From NCBI GenBank assembly GCA_017615545.1, contig JAFZZY010000020.1, forward strand, positions 1 through 64,000: a stretch of DNA of 64,000 nt. The letters run 5' to 3'. Source of the stretch: Lachnospiraceae bacterium. GTDB lineage: Bacteria > Bacillota > Clostridia > Lachnospirales > Lachnospiraceae. This document shows, in pieces, positions 45,616 to 54,983 of the stretch (positions are counted from its first letter, which is position 1; the number at the start of each line of letters is the position of its first letter). The position numbers and the translations under genes were made by a program. Below the pieces are notes generated by a model that was given only the letters and a program-made list of their open reading frames with translations, had not been told where the DNA came from and did no database searches.

Positions 45616-46467
45616 ATGGGAAATGTAAAAATATGGTGTGACAGCACCAGCGACTTAAGCAAAGAACAGATCGAACGATACGGAATCTCCGTATTTCCTC
45701 TTAATGTGGTCTTGGGCGATGAGACACGCCTGGACGGAGTGGACATCACGCCCGCCGAGATCTACAAATGGTCGGACGCGCACCGGACGACGCCGAAGAC
45801 TTCGGCGCTGACCTTCGGGACCGTCGAAAATGCCATCATCGCAGCGCGGGATGCGGGCGAGGAGGTCATCTTCCTCGGCATCTCTTCGAAGATGAGCACG
45901 ACGAATAATGTCGTAGCCATGGCGGCGCAGGAATTGGAGTTCGATAAGCTACACGTGTACGATTCACGGAACCTTTCGACCGGCATCGGCCTGCAGGTCC
46001 TGTATGCGGCGCGCCTGGCAGAAGAGGGAAAGAGCGCGCAGGAGATCCTGGACGCGCTGGAGAAACGCGTGGACGACGTCCGTGCCAGCTTCATCGTCGA
46101 TACGCTGGTCTACCTGTCCCGCGGCGGACGTTGTAATTCTGTAGCCGCGCTTCTGGGCAGCGTGATCCGTTTGCATCCCATGATCGTGGTAAAAGACGGC
46201 GCGATGGGCGTCGGCAAGAAGTACCGCGGCCATTTGAAATCCGTTTTGGTGAAATATGCAAAGGACATGGAAGAGGCTCTCTTAAAGGCGGACCCGACCA
46301 TCGTGTTCATCACGCATTCGGGCTGCAGCACGGAAGAGGAGCAGGCGGTCTATGACTATCTGGTATCGCTGAACTACTTCAAAGAGGTCTGCATTACCCA
46401 CGCGGGAAGCGTGATCTCAAGCCATTGCGGGCCGGGGACCCTCGGCGTGCTGTACTATGCAAAGTAA
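45616..46467 (+). CDS. DegV family fatty-acid-binding protein
   Basis: 283 residues from ATG 45616. Two-domain DegV fold: IWCDSTSDLSKEQIERYGISVFPLNV at the start, the T/S-rich ligand loop KTSALTFG, the LSTGIGLQV segment, then YLSRGGRCNSVAALLG and a late GPGTLGVLYY. Family members bind a fatty acid, some as FakB partners of the acyl phosphate kinase FakA; no FakA gene is near. RBS is weak (AAGAGCAG). hisS follows after 19 bases. Confidence 0.9.
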   Translation: MGNVKIWCDSTSDLSKEQIERYGISVFPLNVVLGDETRLDGVDITPAEIYKWSDAHRTTPKTSALTFGTVENAIIAARDAGEEVIFLGISSKMSTTNNVVAMAAQELEFDKLHVYDSRNLSTGIGLQVLYAARLAEEGKSAQEILDALEKRVDDVRASFIVDTLVYLSRGGRCNSVAALLGSVIRLHPMIVVKDGAMGVGKKYRGHLKSVLVKYAKDMEEALLKADPTIVFITHSGCSTEEEQAVYDYLVSLNYFKEVCITHAGSVISSHCGPGTLGVLYYAK

Positions 46468-46486
46468 AAGATAAAAGGAGCGAATC

Positions 46487-47752
46487 ATGGCAGCTAAATT
46501 GATCAAAAAGCCGGTCACCGGCATGAAAGATATATTACCCCGCGAGATGGAGATCCGCGATTACCTTATCGCCCTCATCAAAAAGACATATAAGGGTTTC
46601 GGTTACACACCGATCGAGACTCCGTGCGTGGAAAACATTGAAAATCTCTGCAGTAAGAACGGCGGTGAGAACGAGAAGCTCATCTTCAAGATCCTGAAGC
46701 GTGGCGCGAAGTTGGATCTTAGCAGCGCGGCTTCGGAGCAGGATCTCGTGGACTCCGGTCTGCGTTACGACCTGACCGTCCCGCTCGTTCGTTACTACTC
46801 GAATAATGCGCAGGATCTGCCCAGCCCGTTTAAGGCCCTGCAGATCGGCAGCGTTTGGCGTGCGGACCGTCCCCAGAAGGGACGTTTCCGCCAGTTCGTA
46901 CAGTGTGACATCGACGTTCTCGGCGATCCGACGAACCTCGCGGAGATCGAACTGATCCTCGCGACGACCACATTGCTCGGAAAGATCGGTTTTTCCGGCT
47001 TCGTCGTTCACATCAACGACCGCCGAATCTTAAAGGCGATGGCTGCGTACAGCGGCTTTGCGCCCGAGACCTACGATCAGGTCTTCATCACACTCGACAA
47101 AATGGATAAGATCGGCCTGGATGGTGTGTCCGCCGAGCTTTTGGAGCAGGGCTTCGATAAAGAGGCTGTGGAGCGTTACACCTCCCTGTTTACCGCGATG
47201 GAAGGCACGGCGGATCCGCTGGCTGCCTTAGCGCAGAAACTGGGCGATGCATTGCCCGCAGAGGTTTATGATGGTCTGTCCCAGATCATGACGGGCGCGA
47301 AGAACGTGTCCGGCGCGGACTACATCCTGAAGTTCGACCCGACGCTGGTGCGCGGCATGAGCTACTACACGGGAACCATCTTCGAGATCACGATGGAGGG
47401 CTTCCCCTTCTCCGTAGCCGGCGGCGGCCGCTACGACGAGATGGTCGGCAAGTTCACCGGAACACCGACCTGTGCATGTGGTTTCTCCATTGGTTTCGAG
47501 CGTATCGTGACCATCCTGCTGGATCAGGGTTACACCGTGGAGACCGAAGAAAAGAAGGCATATCTGGTAGAAAAGACCATGCCCATGGATCGCCTCGCCG
47601 AGATCATTTCCCGCGCGCAGGAAGAGAGAAAGCAGGGGCGTGCCGTCCTTGTGTCCTATATGAATAAAAACAGGAAATTCCAGAAGGAGCAGCTCACAAA
47701 CGAGGGCTACACTGAGATCGTGGATTTCTATACCGAAGAGTTAAAGAAGTGA
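46487..47752 (+). CDS. hisS: Histidyl-tRNA synthetase
   Basis: 421 residues. Class II motifs: motif 1 TGMKDILPREMEIRDYL, motif 2 around QIGSVWRADRPQKGRFRQFVQCDIDVLG, HisA/HisB-type LVRGMSYYTGTIFEI and AGGGRYDEMVGKFTG, motif 3 ACGFSIGFERI, and a C-terminal anticodon-binding domain (about 335-421). It charges tRNA-His. AAAAGGAG upstream. No T-box precedes it. Confidence 0.95.
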   Translation: MAAKLIKKPVTGMKDILPREMEIRDYLIALIKKTYKGFGYTPIETPCVENIENLCSKNGGENEKLIFKILKRGAKLDLSSAASEQDLVDSGLRYDLTVPLVRYYSNNAQDLPSPFKALQIGSVWRADRPQKGRFRQFVQCDIDVLGDPTNLAEIELILATTTLLGKIGFSGFVVHINDRRILKAMAAYSGFAPETYDQVFITLDKMDKIGLDGVSAELLEQGFDKEAVERYTSLFTAMEGTADPLAALAQKLGDALPAEVYDGLSQIMTGAKNVSGADYILKFDPTLVRGMSYYTGTIFEITMEGFPFSVAGGGRYDEMVGKFTGTPTCACGFSIGFERIVTILLDQGYTVETEEKKAYLVEKTMPMDRLAEIISRAQEERKQGRAVLVSYMNKNRKFQKEQLTNEGYTEIVDFYTEELKK

Positions 47753-47769
47753 GATGCAAGGAGTAGATC

Positions 47770-48993
47770 ATGAGTGACAAAGAAAAAGTCCGCAAGATCA
47801 TAAAGATCGCGGCGTTGGCATTATGCGCGGCTCTGTTTATCGCGTTGATCGTATATTTAGCCGTCATCGGCGCCAGAAAGCCTTCCTTCCCGAAGGTAAA
47901 TATGGCTACGACCGGAGCGGACGCATCCGACGAGCCTACATTGCCCGTGGATTCCGTGGTCGTGACCGGAAAGACCGTTTTAAACGACGGCGTGGAATAT
48001 GCCGCCGATCTGAATGATAACGGCTTTTATGAACTGATTTCGGTCAATAAGCGAAATCTCGAATACAGACCGGACATCGCGACGGTGTATATCAACCGCT
48101 GTGAAGTGTTCCAGGCCGATCACGTGAAGGAAGTCGTGATCGAGAACCCGTTTGGTTGGGAGCGCGGCTGGCTCATCGGCATCGCGACCTATGATAACGA
48201 TCTTCCGGAGGGCTATCTCCGTTATCGCCTGTACGAGTATCAGGAAGGCGATTTCTTCCCAATCAACTGTGACCTGGAGCGCCTGGAGGGCGTCGGTGGC
48301 GAAGCGATCCCCGTGATCGCCGCAGCTGACCAGGTGATCTCGAACACACCTACGTTTACACGTAATGAAACGAACTACGACATGCTGTTGGATCTGGGAC
48401 TTCCCGAGGTTTTCTATGTGCAGATCTCGGCGGAAGATGTCGATCCGCTGTCGTTTTACATCCAAACGCCTCGCGATGGTCAGACGGTCTATTTGCACTA
48501 TGCGAGCACCGAGTGGCCTACGCTGAAGTCGACGCGCGTTGAGCGCCGGCTGAAGTCGTTCCAGGCGACCTACGATAAGGCGGACATCACAGGAAACCGC
48601 CGCATCCTGCCCATCGGACAGCGTTATCAGATCGTGAAGATACTCTTCCTGGATGATATCACGACCGATACCACCGAGTGGAACGGCCAGCAGGTTTGGT
48701 TCCAGTTAGGCCTGGACGACGGCACCTTCGTTTACATTCTGGCCCAGAATCTCTGGAAGGATATCCAGACCGAGGAGACGCCTTCGACCGAAGACGGTGG
48801 TGAGACCGAGGACGGTTCGGAGGATGCTTCGGAGGGTGCTTCGGAAGATGCTTCCGCTGAGGAGACCGGTACCGGATACGAATCCGAGGACGTGACTCCC
48901 GAGGTCCTGACACAGGAGGGAGATGCTTCTTCAGAAAATGCGGATACAGTAGCGAATGAAGAGCAGACGGGCGACCCGAATGCTGTGATTTAA
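47770..48993 (+). CDS. Membrane-anchored extracytoplasmic protein with acidic Ser/Thr-rich tail
   Basis: 407 residues, no family recognised. A basic start and one membrane segment at about residues 12-36 (AALALCAALFIALIVYLAVIG) place the rest outside the cell. The middle (about 60-335) is a folded region with strand-rich segments ending in YQIVKILFLDDITTDT and VWFQLGLDDGTFVYILAQNLW, SH3-like in look. The last 70 residues are almost only Glu, Asp, Ser, Thr and Gly, with near-repeats of SEDASEGASEDASAEE. It lies 17 bases after hisS. Function unknown. Confidence 0.8.
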   Translation: MSDKEKVRKIIKIAALALCAALFIALIVYLAVIGARKPSFPKVNMATTGADASDEPTLPVDSVVVTGKTVLNDGVEYAADLNDNGFYELISVNKRNLEYRPDIATVYINRCEVFQADHVKEVVIENPFGWERGWLIGIATYDNDLPEGYLRYRLYEYQEGDFFPINCDLERLEGVGGEAIPVIAAADQVISNTPTFTRNETNYDMLLDLGLPEVFYVQISAEDVDPLSFYIQTPRDGQTVYLHYASTEWPTLKSTRVERRLKSFQATYDKADITGNRRILPIGQRYQIVKILFLDDITTDTTEWNGQQVWFQLGLDDGTFVYILAQNLWKDIQTEETPSTEDGGETEDGSEDASEGASEDASAEETGTGYESEDVTPEVLTQEGDASSENADTVANEEQTGDPNAVI

Positions 48994-49001
48994 TACAATG
49001 C

Positions 49002-49020
49002 AGGTCTGCGGTGCAGACCT
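49002..49020 (+). promoter_or_regulatory. Leader hairpin A before the beta-helix gene
   Basis: AGGTCTGC (49002-49009) pairs perfectly with GCAGACCT (49013-49020) around GGT. A spacer and ACGAGGAGG RBS follow. A very similar hairpin plus RBS block occurs before ileS (60206-60236). Confidence 0.6.
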
Positions 49021-49039
49021 ACAACGAGGAGGTTTACAG

Positions 49040-51019
49040 ATGAAGATTTATGTCAATGCGAAGGCGGGCCGTGACGGAAACGGTTCGAAGGATCTGCCTT
49101 TCAAGCGTATCAGCGAGGCAGCCAAAGTGGCTCAGCCCGGCGATGAGGTCATCGTAGCGAGCGGCATTTACCGCGAGTACGTAGACCCGAAGTTTGCCGG
49201 TTGCGAGGGCGCACCGATCGTGTACCGCAGCGAAGAGCCTCTGGGCGCGGTGATCACCGGCGCAGAGCTCCTGACCGGATGGACGAAGCTGGCGAGCGGC
49301 GTATGGACCGCGAGCGTGGATAATTCCGTTTTCGGCACCTACAATCCGTACACGACCTATGTTTACGGCGACTGGTATTTCGCCGGCCGCAGCCGTCACA
49401 CCGGTTGTGTCTACCTGAACGATAAGGCTCTCTATGAGTGTAAGACCCTGGAAGAGTGTATCGCGGGTGAGGCGACCGAGTATTCCTGGGAGCCCGAGGC
49501 TTCGAAGTATAAGTGGTTTGCTCAGCAGGAGGACGGACGCACCGTATTTTACTGTAATTTCCAGGGCGCGGACCCGAACCGTGAGAAGGTCGAGATCAAT
49601 GTCCGCCGCCGCTGTTTCTTCCCGTCGAAGATCGGCGTGAGCTACATCACCGTATCCGGCTTCGCGATCGAGAAGGCAGCTACCACGTGGGCACCGCCGG
49701 CCGCTTTCCAGGACGGCATGATCGGCCCGCATTGGTCGAAGGGATGGATCATCGAGGACTGCGATATCTCCAACAGCAAGTGCGCAGGTATCTCCCTCGG
49801 TAAGTATTTCGATCCGGCCAATGACCACTATTTCACCTATAAGCATGTAAAGAGCCCCACCCAGATGGAGCGTGACGCGGTCTGCCGCGGACAGTTCCAC
49901 GGCTGGTCGAAGCGGAGAGTGGGCAGCCACATCATTCGCCGCAACAACATCCACCACTGCGAACAGGGCGGAATCATCGGCCGTATGGGCGGTGTATTCT
50001 CCGTTATTGAAGACAACCACATCCACCACATCAACAACATGATGGAACTGGGCGGCGCTGAGATCGCCGGCATCAAGCTCCACGCGGCGATCGATGTGAC
50101 GATGCGCAGAAATTATATCCATCACTGCACCATGGGCATCTGGACCGACTGGGAGGCACAGGGAACGCGGATCTCGCAGAACCTGCTGTGCTGCAACCAA
50201 CGCCCGGCGTTCGCTAAGCAGCTGCCCGGCGGTATGATGTGCCAGGATATCTTCGTCGAGGTAGGCCACGGCCCGACCTTGATCGACAACAACCTTCTGC
50301 TTTCCGAGGTATCGCTCCGTATGGCGACCGAAGGCGTGGCTATGGTCCACAACCTGATCTGCGGTTCCTTTACCTCCGTCGGCGGCGGAACGGACAACAT
50401 CACGGACGGCGTGCTGCGTCAGCGCTACACCCCGTACCACATGCCGCACCGCACCGAAGTCATGGGCTTCATGACGATCCTCCATGGCGACGATCGTTTC
50501 TACAACAACATCTTCGTTCAGAAGTGGCCGGACGGCAGCCAGATGACCGAAAACCACGAGAACCTCGAGGTCGGCACCCACGTGATGGACGCATATCCGA
50601 CCTACGAAGAATGGATCTCTCACTTCGACATGGAAAGCGAGACCCCTGACATGGGCGCGCTGGCGAAATACCATTTCTCCGCCCTTCCGGTATGGTCCGA
50701 GGGCAATGCTTACCTCGGCGGCGCGAAGGCGTACTGCCACGAGAAACACAACCTGCTCAGCACCGCGCCGGTGACCGTGGAAGTGAAAGAAGAGGACGGC
50801 GCTCCCGTTCTGGAGACGAACCTCTATGACTTCATCTCGGACTTCAACTGCCCGCTCATCACGACGCAGACGCTCGGCATCGCATTCGAGCCCGAGCAGC
50901 GTTTCGAGAATAACGACGGGTCCGATATCATCTTTGATACCGACTACCTGGGAGACCACCGCGGACTTTCCGTTCTTCCCGGCCCGTTCGCAGCACCCGT
51001 AAAGAAAGTGAAAGTGTGA
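49040..51019 (+). CDS. Right-handed parallel beta-helix repeat protein
   Basis: 659 residues from ATG 49040, with GAGGAGG 8 bases upstream; an ATG at 48998 is in frame but precedes the leader hairpin. The first 50 residues (KIYVNAKAGRDGNGSKDLPFKRISEA, DEVIVASGIYREYV) are the DUF1565-type start of beta-helix proteins related to polysaccharide lyases and glycosidases. The coil region (about 215-470) has stacked Asn-rich turns such as HIIRRNNIHHCEQGG and VIEDNHIHHINN. No signal peptide is visible, so it is probably cytosolic, unusual for a polysaccharide-acting beta-helix. Substrate unknown. Confidence 0.85.
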   Translation: MKIYVNAKAGRDGNGSKDLPFKRISEAAKVAQPGDEVIVASGIYREYVDPKFAGCEGAPIVYRSEEPLGAVITGAELLTGWTKLASGVWTASVDNSVFGTYNPYTTYVYGDWYFAGRSRHTGCVYLNDKALYECKTLEECIAGEATEYSWEPEASKYKWFAQQEDGRTVFYCNFQGADPNREKVEINVRRRCFFPSKIGVSYITVSGFAIEKAATTWAPPAAFQDGMIGPHWSKGWIIEDCDISNSKCAGISLGKYFDPANDHYFTYKHVKSPTQMERDAVCRGQFHGWSKRRVGSHIIRRNNIHHCEQGGIIGRMGGVFSVIEDNHIHHINNMMELGGAEIAGIKLHAAIDVTMRRNYIHHCTMGIWTDWEAQGTRISQNLLCCNQRPAFAKQLPGGMMCQDIFVEVGHGPTLIDNNLLLSEVSLRMATEGVAMVHNLICGSFTSVGGGTDNITDGVLRQRYTPYHMPHRTEVMGFMTILHGDDRFYNNIFVQKWPDGSQMTENHENLEVGTHVMDAYPTYEEWISHFDMESETPDMGALAKYHFSALPVWSEGNAYLGGAKAYCHEKHNLLSTAPVTVEVKEEDGAPVLETNLYDFISDFNCPLITTQTLGIAFEPEQRFENNDGSDIIFDTDYLGDHRGLSVLPGPFAAPVKKVKV

Positions 51020-51021
51020 CT

Positions 51022-51420
51022 ATGAGTACATTTCAAAGTTTGGAAGAGGCACAGGCCTTTTTTACACAGGATCGTTTCGCGACGGAAAACGGAATGACCC
51101 TGGACGAGCTCGGTGAGGACTATGCAGTCTGCAGTGTGGTCCTGACATCCCGCCACAGAAACGCGTACGGCGGTGTCATGGGCGGCGTGATCTTCACGCT
51201 CGCCGACTACGCATTTGCCGCAGCATCGAATAACATCCATAAGGTCACGGTCGCGATGCAGGTATCCATCAACTACCTGAGCGCCCCGAAAGGCGAGAAA
51301 CTCACCGCTACCGCAAAATGCATCAAAGACGGCAAAACGAGCATGGTCGTCAACGTCGATATCACGGATGATACGGGACGCGCGATCGCTCAGTTCGTCG
51401 GCACCGGTTTCAAACTATAG
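51022..51420 (+). CDS. PaaI-family hotdog thioesterase
   Basis: 132 residues from ATG 51022; GTG 51016, overlapping the previous stop, is a possible alternative. The hotdog fold with NAYGGVMGGVIFTLADYAFAAASN, matching the PaaI HGG...D pattern with Gly in place of the usual His-Gly-Gly, and AMQVSINYLSAPKGEKLTATAK. It would hydrolyse an acyl-CoA thioester in the cytosol. A terminator at 51429-51470 follows. Confidence 0.85.
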   Translation: MSTFQSLEEAQAFFTQDRFATENGMTLDELGEDYAVCSVVLTSRHRNAYGGVMGGVIFTLADYAFAAASNNIHKVTVAMQVSINYLSAPKGEKLTATAKCIKDGKTSMVVNVDITDDTGRAIAQFVGTGFKL

Positions 51421-51428
51421 TTTCTGAT

Positions 51429-51470
51429 CCCGAATGCGCGTGCATGCACGCGTGTTCGGGTTTCTCTTTT
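51429..51470 (+). terminator. Rho-independent terminator after the thioesterase gene
   Basis: CCCGAA (51429-51434) pairs with TTCGGG (51455-51460), enclosing a further CGCGTGCATGCACGCG palindrome, then TTTCTCTTTT. Confidence 0.82.
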
Positions 51471-51491
51471 ACTATTTACCGCTTAGAAGGG

Positions 51492-51512
51492 AAGGTTTGC
51501 CAGCCAAACCTT
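51492..51512 (+). promoter_or_regulatory. Leader hairpin C before the AEC transporter
   Basis: AAGGTTTG (51492-51499) pairs with CAAACCTT (51505-51512) around a 5-base loop. It lies 10 bases before the probable start codon, so it could affect initiation. No clear RBS is visible between it and the start. Confidence 0.45.
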
Positions 51513-51522
51513 GGGTTCAACG

Positions 51523-52440
51523 ATGATACTTTTAAATCAGATGACGGTCCTGCTCATCATTATGGCCGTCGGCTTTATATGCAACAAGATCAAACTCCTG
51601 GACGACGCTTCCACGAAGCACATTTCCGCTCTCGTGGTCAATGTTGCGAACCCCTGCCTGGTCCTTTCGGCTGCGGCCGCGGATCACAGCGGCTCCGATA
51701 AGTCCAAACTTCTGCAGGTCGCATTGATCTCGATCGTCCTGTATGCCTGCCTGATCGCGCTGGCGTTTATCATTCCCCACCTGTTGAAGGTGGACCGCGC
51801 CTCGTTCCCAACCTATCGCCTGATGACCATATTTTCCAATATCGGTTTCATGGGCTTCCCGGTCATCGAGGCTGCCTACGGTAAGGAAGCGCTTTTGTAT
51901 GCGTCGATCTTTCTGTTCCCGTACAACATCCTGATCTACACTTACGGTATCTCCCAGATGACCGGAGAGTCTTTCTTACGCGGGGGGATCCGATGGAAGA
52001 AGATCTTTAATATCGGTGTGGATGCGGGAATACTCGCTTTGATCATCTATATTTTCAGTATTCCGGTGCATCCGGTTTTAGTGAAGACCATCGATTCTCT
52101 CAGCGGACTGACGGCTCCGCTTTCCATGATCGTCATCGGTTATTCATTTGCCAAAATGAACTTGAAGGAACTGTTTACCGACGTCCGGATGTTGATCTTC
52201 TCGGTGATCAAACTGGGCCTCATCCCGCTAGCAGGCGTGGCGATCTTGCGTCTCTTCGGCGTCGGCGGCGATCTGCTCGGCGTATGCTTTATCATGTTGG
52301 CAACTCCCGTCGGCAGCATGACTGCCATGATGGCCGGTTGGTATGGGAAAAACGAGGAACTCGCAGCACGCGCGGTCGCTATAACGACTTTACTTTCGGT
52401 GGCGACCATCCCGTTGATGAGCATGCTACTGAATGTATAA
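51523..52440 (+). CDS. AEC (auxin efflux carrier) family transporter
   Basis: 305 residues from ATG 51523; TTG 51511 and ATG 51541 are other possible starts and no ribosome site settles it. About ten membrane helices in two inverted halves, with LVVNVANPCLVLSAA and FSNIGFMGFPVIEAAYG in the first half and LSGLTAPLSMIVIGYSFAKM, LATPVGSMTAMMA in the second; the broken-helix NxxxPxxV-type motifs are typical of AEC proteins. Members export or import organic acids such as malate. Substrate unknown. Confidence 0.88.
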   Translation: MILLNQMTVLLIIMAVGFICNKIKLLDDASTKHISALVVNVANPCLVLSAAAADHSGSDKSKLLQVALISIVLYACLIALAFIIPHLLKVDRASFPTYRLMTIFSNIGFMGFPVIEAAYGKEALLYASIFLFPYNILIYTYGISQMTGESFLRGGIRWKKIFNIGVDAGILALIIYIFSIPVHPVLVKTIDSLSGLTAPLSMIVIGYSFAKMNLKELFTDVRMLIFSVIKLGLIPLAGVAILRLFGVGGDLLGVCFIMLATPVGSMTAMMAGWYGKNEELAARAVAITTLLSVATIPLMSMLLNV

Positions 52441-52464
52441 ACGGAATATATGGAGGATCATCCT

Positions 52465-52815
52465 ATGCAATATGATGTGATCGGAACGATCGTAAAAGGG
52501 TTCATTGACCGCCCGCTCGGCAGCGCCCATCCCGACTATCCCGACATGATCTACCCTATCAATTACGGCTATGTCGAAGGCGTTTTCGCACCGGACGGAG
52601 AGGAGCAGGACGTGTACGTGCTCGGAGCCGACGCGCCCTTAGAAACATTTGAAGGCCGCGTGATCGCCATCTACCATCGTCTCGATGACGTGGAAGATAA
52701 ATGGATCGTTTCTCTGGACGGATCCGACTACACCGATGAAGAGATCCTGGAGGCGATCCATTTTCAGGAGAAATATTACAAGGGCACATTACTGCGGAAT
52801 ACCGCAATGGTATGA
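52465..52815 (+). CDS. Small inorganic-pyrophosphatase-like protein
   Basis: 116 residues from ATG 52465 (GGAGG 9-10 bases upstream; ATG 52450 is in frame but overlaps that site). It resembles a shortened soluble inorganic pyrophosphatase: YPINYGYVEGVFAPDGEEQDVYVLG matches the NYG / D-x-D-x-x-D core region in outline, but the chain is much shorter than the ~175 residues of true family I enzymes and some of the metal ligands are missing. Such short forms occur in Clostridia; activity is uncertain. It is the last gene before the AT-rich cassette region. Confidence 0.65.
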   Translation: MQYDVIGTIVKGFIDRPLGSAHPDYPDMIYPINYGYVEGVFAPDGEEQDVYVLGADAPLETFEGRVIAIYHRLDDVEDKWIVSLDGSDYTDEEILEAIHFQEKYYKGTLLRNTAMV

Positions 52816-52856
52816 TATAAAAAGATCAAAAAGTGATAAAAAAGTGATAATATGGA

Positions 52857-52885
52857 TTGACATAGATTTAATCATCATCTAGAAT
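52857..52885 (+). promoter_or_regulatory. Promoter of cassette copy A
   Basis: Consensus -35 TTGACA (52857-52862), 17-base spacer, -10 TAGAAT (52880-52885). A-tracts with two AAAAAGTGATAA-like repeats lie just upstream and could act as an UP element. Confidence 0.75.
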
Positions 52886-52991
52886 AAATATAACATTTAG
52901 GAGTATCATCGAAAGCAAACGAATAATTAAGGCGATTTTGCTTCTGGTGATGTATCAGCAATGACATTTAAAATTTTGCGGAGGTTAAACT

Positions 52992-53411
52992 ATGAGAAAA
53001 GTTAAGAAGATTGTATTGCTATCGGTCCTTGCAACTGCACTTGTCCTGTCAGCCTGCTTGGTTTTCGGATATGGTAATGAGGCTCAGGGTTCAATTGGAG
53101 AAGTTCACACAAAAGGCATAAACTATATCAGTCCGAGTAAGTCATATGCAAGTGCGACAACAACGACGTACATTGAGAATTATCCTAGTCCCACTTCAGC
53201 AAACACTTATGTAGATGCTACATTTTATTGGGTGGATTACGTTAATAACCAAATGGGTACAGTATATAAAGAAGACAGTTGCCAGAGTGCTTCAACAGTC
53301 ATTCCGGATACTGTAACAAATCGATTATATTACAAGGTTATCTCTAATCATTATGTATGGTATGGTCAGGGAAGTTGGTCGTACACAAACCTTACAACAA
53401 TAGCTCAATAA
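52992..53411 (+). CDS. Small exported protein, cassette copy A (unknown family)
   Basis: 139 residues. A basic start and hydrophobic segment (3-26) form an export signal. LSAC at 19-22 fits a lipobox, but the hydrophobic run continues after the Cys, so signal peptidase I cleavage near GYGNEAQG is equally possible. The mature part starts with a Thr/Ser-rich stretch, then ATFYWVDY, and ends with YYKVISNHYVWYGQGSWS, rich in aromatic residues. It is the same length as, and clearly homologous to, the protein at 56456. I recognise no family. GGAGG upstream; first gene after the cassette promoter. Confidence 0.85.
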   Translation: MRKVKKIVLLSVLATALVLSACLVFGYGNEAQGSIGEVHTKGINYISPSKSYASATTTTYIENYPSPTSANTYVDATFYWVDYVNNQMGTVYKEDSCQSASTVIPDTVTNRLYYKVISNHYVWYGQGSWSYTNLTTIAQ

Positions 53412-53453
53412 GAGAGACTATGAGTTTGGACTATTATCTAGGGAGATTTGCGT

Positions 53454-54893
53454 ATGAAAAAAATCACATGGTTCTGTATTTCCCTGATGCTTATTTGTTT
53501 GATGCTGACTGCGTGCCGTGAAAATAGTGCTCCTTCGGAGTCGGATGTTTCTGTTGCCTCACTTTCTTCTACGGAGGCCGTACCATCGGGATCTGAGATA
53601 AGCGAAGTCGACAGCTCTCTTTCTGAGATAAGTTCGGGGAAAGCAGAGACAGAGAAAGATACAACTTCCAATTTGACCAGTGATACTCCCCATCTGGTTT
53701 GGGCAGTTGGGCTATCACCTTATATCACGGCGGAAGCCAGGGGGGAGATTAAGCGTTTTTTGCATGAAAAGGGTATCGAATGCGAGATTGAATTTGTTGA
53801 TGTTGAAGGCGGTACGGCTTACAAAAAATGGTATGAACAACAAAAACAAAAAAATGAATTCCCCGATATCCTTGCCGTGTCTCCTTGGGAGTATGGGATA
53901 TATGACGCAGTCGCGTTTATTAGATCAGAACTAATTCCCCTGAATGATTATTTGGATACGAAAGTCGGAAAGAAACTATTAGATAGTTACTGCGATATAG
54001 AGTGGAAGCAATTGACCATAAATGAAAAAATATATACAATTCCTAAACGCATGCGACAGAGACCCTATGATTTATATATTTATATAAATGATCGGTTCAA
54101 GGATGAATTTGAAGTATCGTTTGACGGCTCCTATGAATCCTTGCGAAAGATATGCGAAGAATCTGAAGGGCAACCGATCATTGCTTCCGACTCATTGGGC
54201 ACGAGTATACTATGTCCATTTTTGGGTTATAGTTTCAAAAATGCCTTGTTCTATGATATGAATTTGGAGATGTTTGATGATCTGACCGCACATAAACGGC
54301 TGAAAGAACTTTTACAAGAGGTATACAGCGATATGCAGACAGGTCGTTTCGTTTCATGGGCATCCTCGGATATTTTATCAGAAAATGTAATGGCCTATAT
54401 TTCTTTCAATCAGCCAGATGTATCATTTGCTGGGTATACACAGTATGTGTTGAGCCCATATAGATTTATGGTAGATCCCGGAGCATTCGGGGTGTGCAAA
54501 TCGTCTTCCAAACAGGAACTGGCGTTTAGGGTGCTTAGCACATGCTTTTCAGATCCGGAGATAGCCTCCTTAATTGGATATGGTGAGGTAAGTGTTGAAG
54601 AATGGAATAAAGAAACGGAGATTATAAAATCCGGCGCAATGGATAGGATTGCCGGCTTTTTTCCCGAAATATTGAATGCAGAGGTTGAACAACTGTATAG
54701 GACGCAATCGGTAGTCAATAGTCTTATCGGTAAAATGATAACTTCCAGAGATACTATAAGTGGCATTGGCATCGTGAACCCGAATTATATTGACATTTTG
54801 GAGGGTTATTCTGCTGATTTAGAGGATAACAGCGAAATTTATGACAAGATCAACCAACAACTGAAAGAGTGGACGAAGAATCAAAATGACTGA
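53454..54893 (+). CDS. Solute-binding-protein-like lipoprotein, cassette copy A
   Basis: 479 residues from ATG 53454, with GGGAG 8 bases upstream (TTG 53448 is too close to it). Lipoprotein signal with lipobox LTAC (C21), then a Ser/Glu/Thr-rich linker (about 22-75) and a domain like ABC extracellular solute-binding proteins: HLVWAVGLSPYITAEARGEI, PDILAVSPWEYGIYD, and INEKIYTIPKRM followed by DLYIYINDRF. It ends YDKINQQLKEW. No permease or ATPase gene is near, so it may be an orphan receptor or have another role outside the cell. A terminator follows. Confidence 0.8.
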   Translation: MKKITWFCISLMLICLMLTACRENSAPSESDVSVASLSSTEAVPSGSEISEVDSSLSEISSGKAETEKDTTSNLTSDTPHLVWAVGLSPYITAEARGEIKRFLHEKGIECEIEFVDVEGGTAYKKWYEQQKQKNEFPDILAVSPWEYGIYDAVAFIRSELIPLNDYLDTKVGKKLLDSYCDIEWKQLTINEKIYTIPKRMRQRPYDLYIYINDRFKDEFEVSFDGSYESLRKICEESEGQPIIASDSLGTSILCPFLGYSFKNALFYDMNLEMFDDLTAHKRLKELLQEVYSDMQTGRFVSWASSDILSENVMAYISFNQPDVSFAGYTQYVLSPYRFMVDPGAFGVCKSSSKQELAFRVLSTCFSDPEIASLIGYGEVSVEEWNKETEIIKSGAMDRIAGFFPEILNAEVEQLYRTQSVVNSLIGKMITSRDTISGIGIVNPNYIDILEGYSADLEDNSEIYDKINQQLKEWTKNQND

Positions 54894-54915
54894 TGATACG
54901 ACCACCTATCGTATT

Positions 54916-54960
54916 ACCATCCCACTCCATTGAAATGACTGAGTGGGATGGTGTTTTATT
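54916..54960 (+). terminator. Terminator inside cassette copy A
   Basis: A perfect 12-bp stem (54916-54927 with 54941-54952), 13-base loop, then GTTTTATTTT. It separates the solute-binding-like gene from the propeller gene; the same structure occurs in copy B. Confidence 0.85.
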
Positions 54961-54983
54961 TTAAGAGGGTGAAGAAGAAACTA

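Noticed and set aside
52992..53411. Lactococcin 972-type bacteriocin
   Set aside because: The size and secretion signal would suit, but the family Trp/Gly pattern and the linked multi-membrane and ABC genes are absent.
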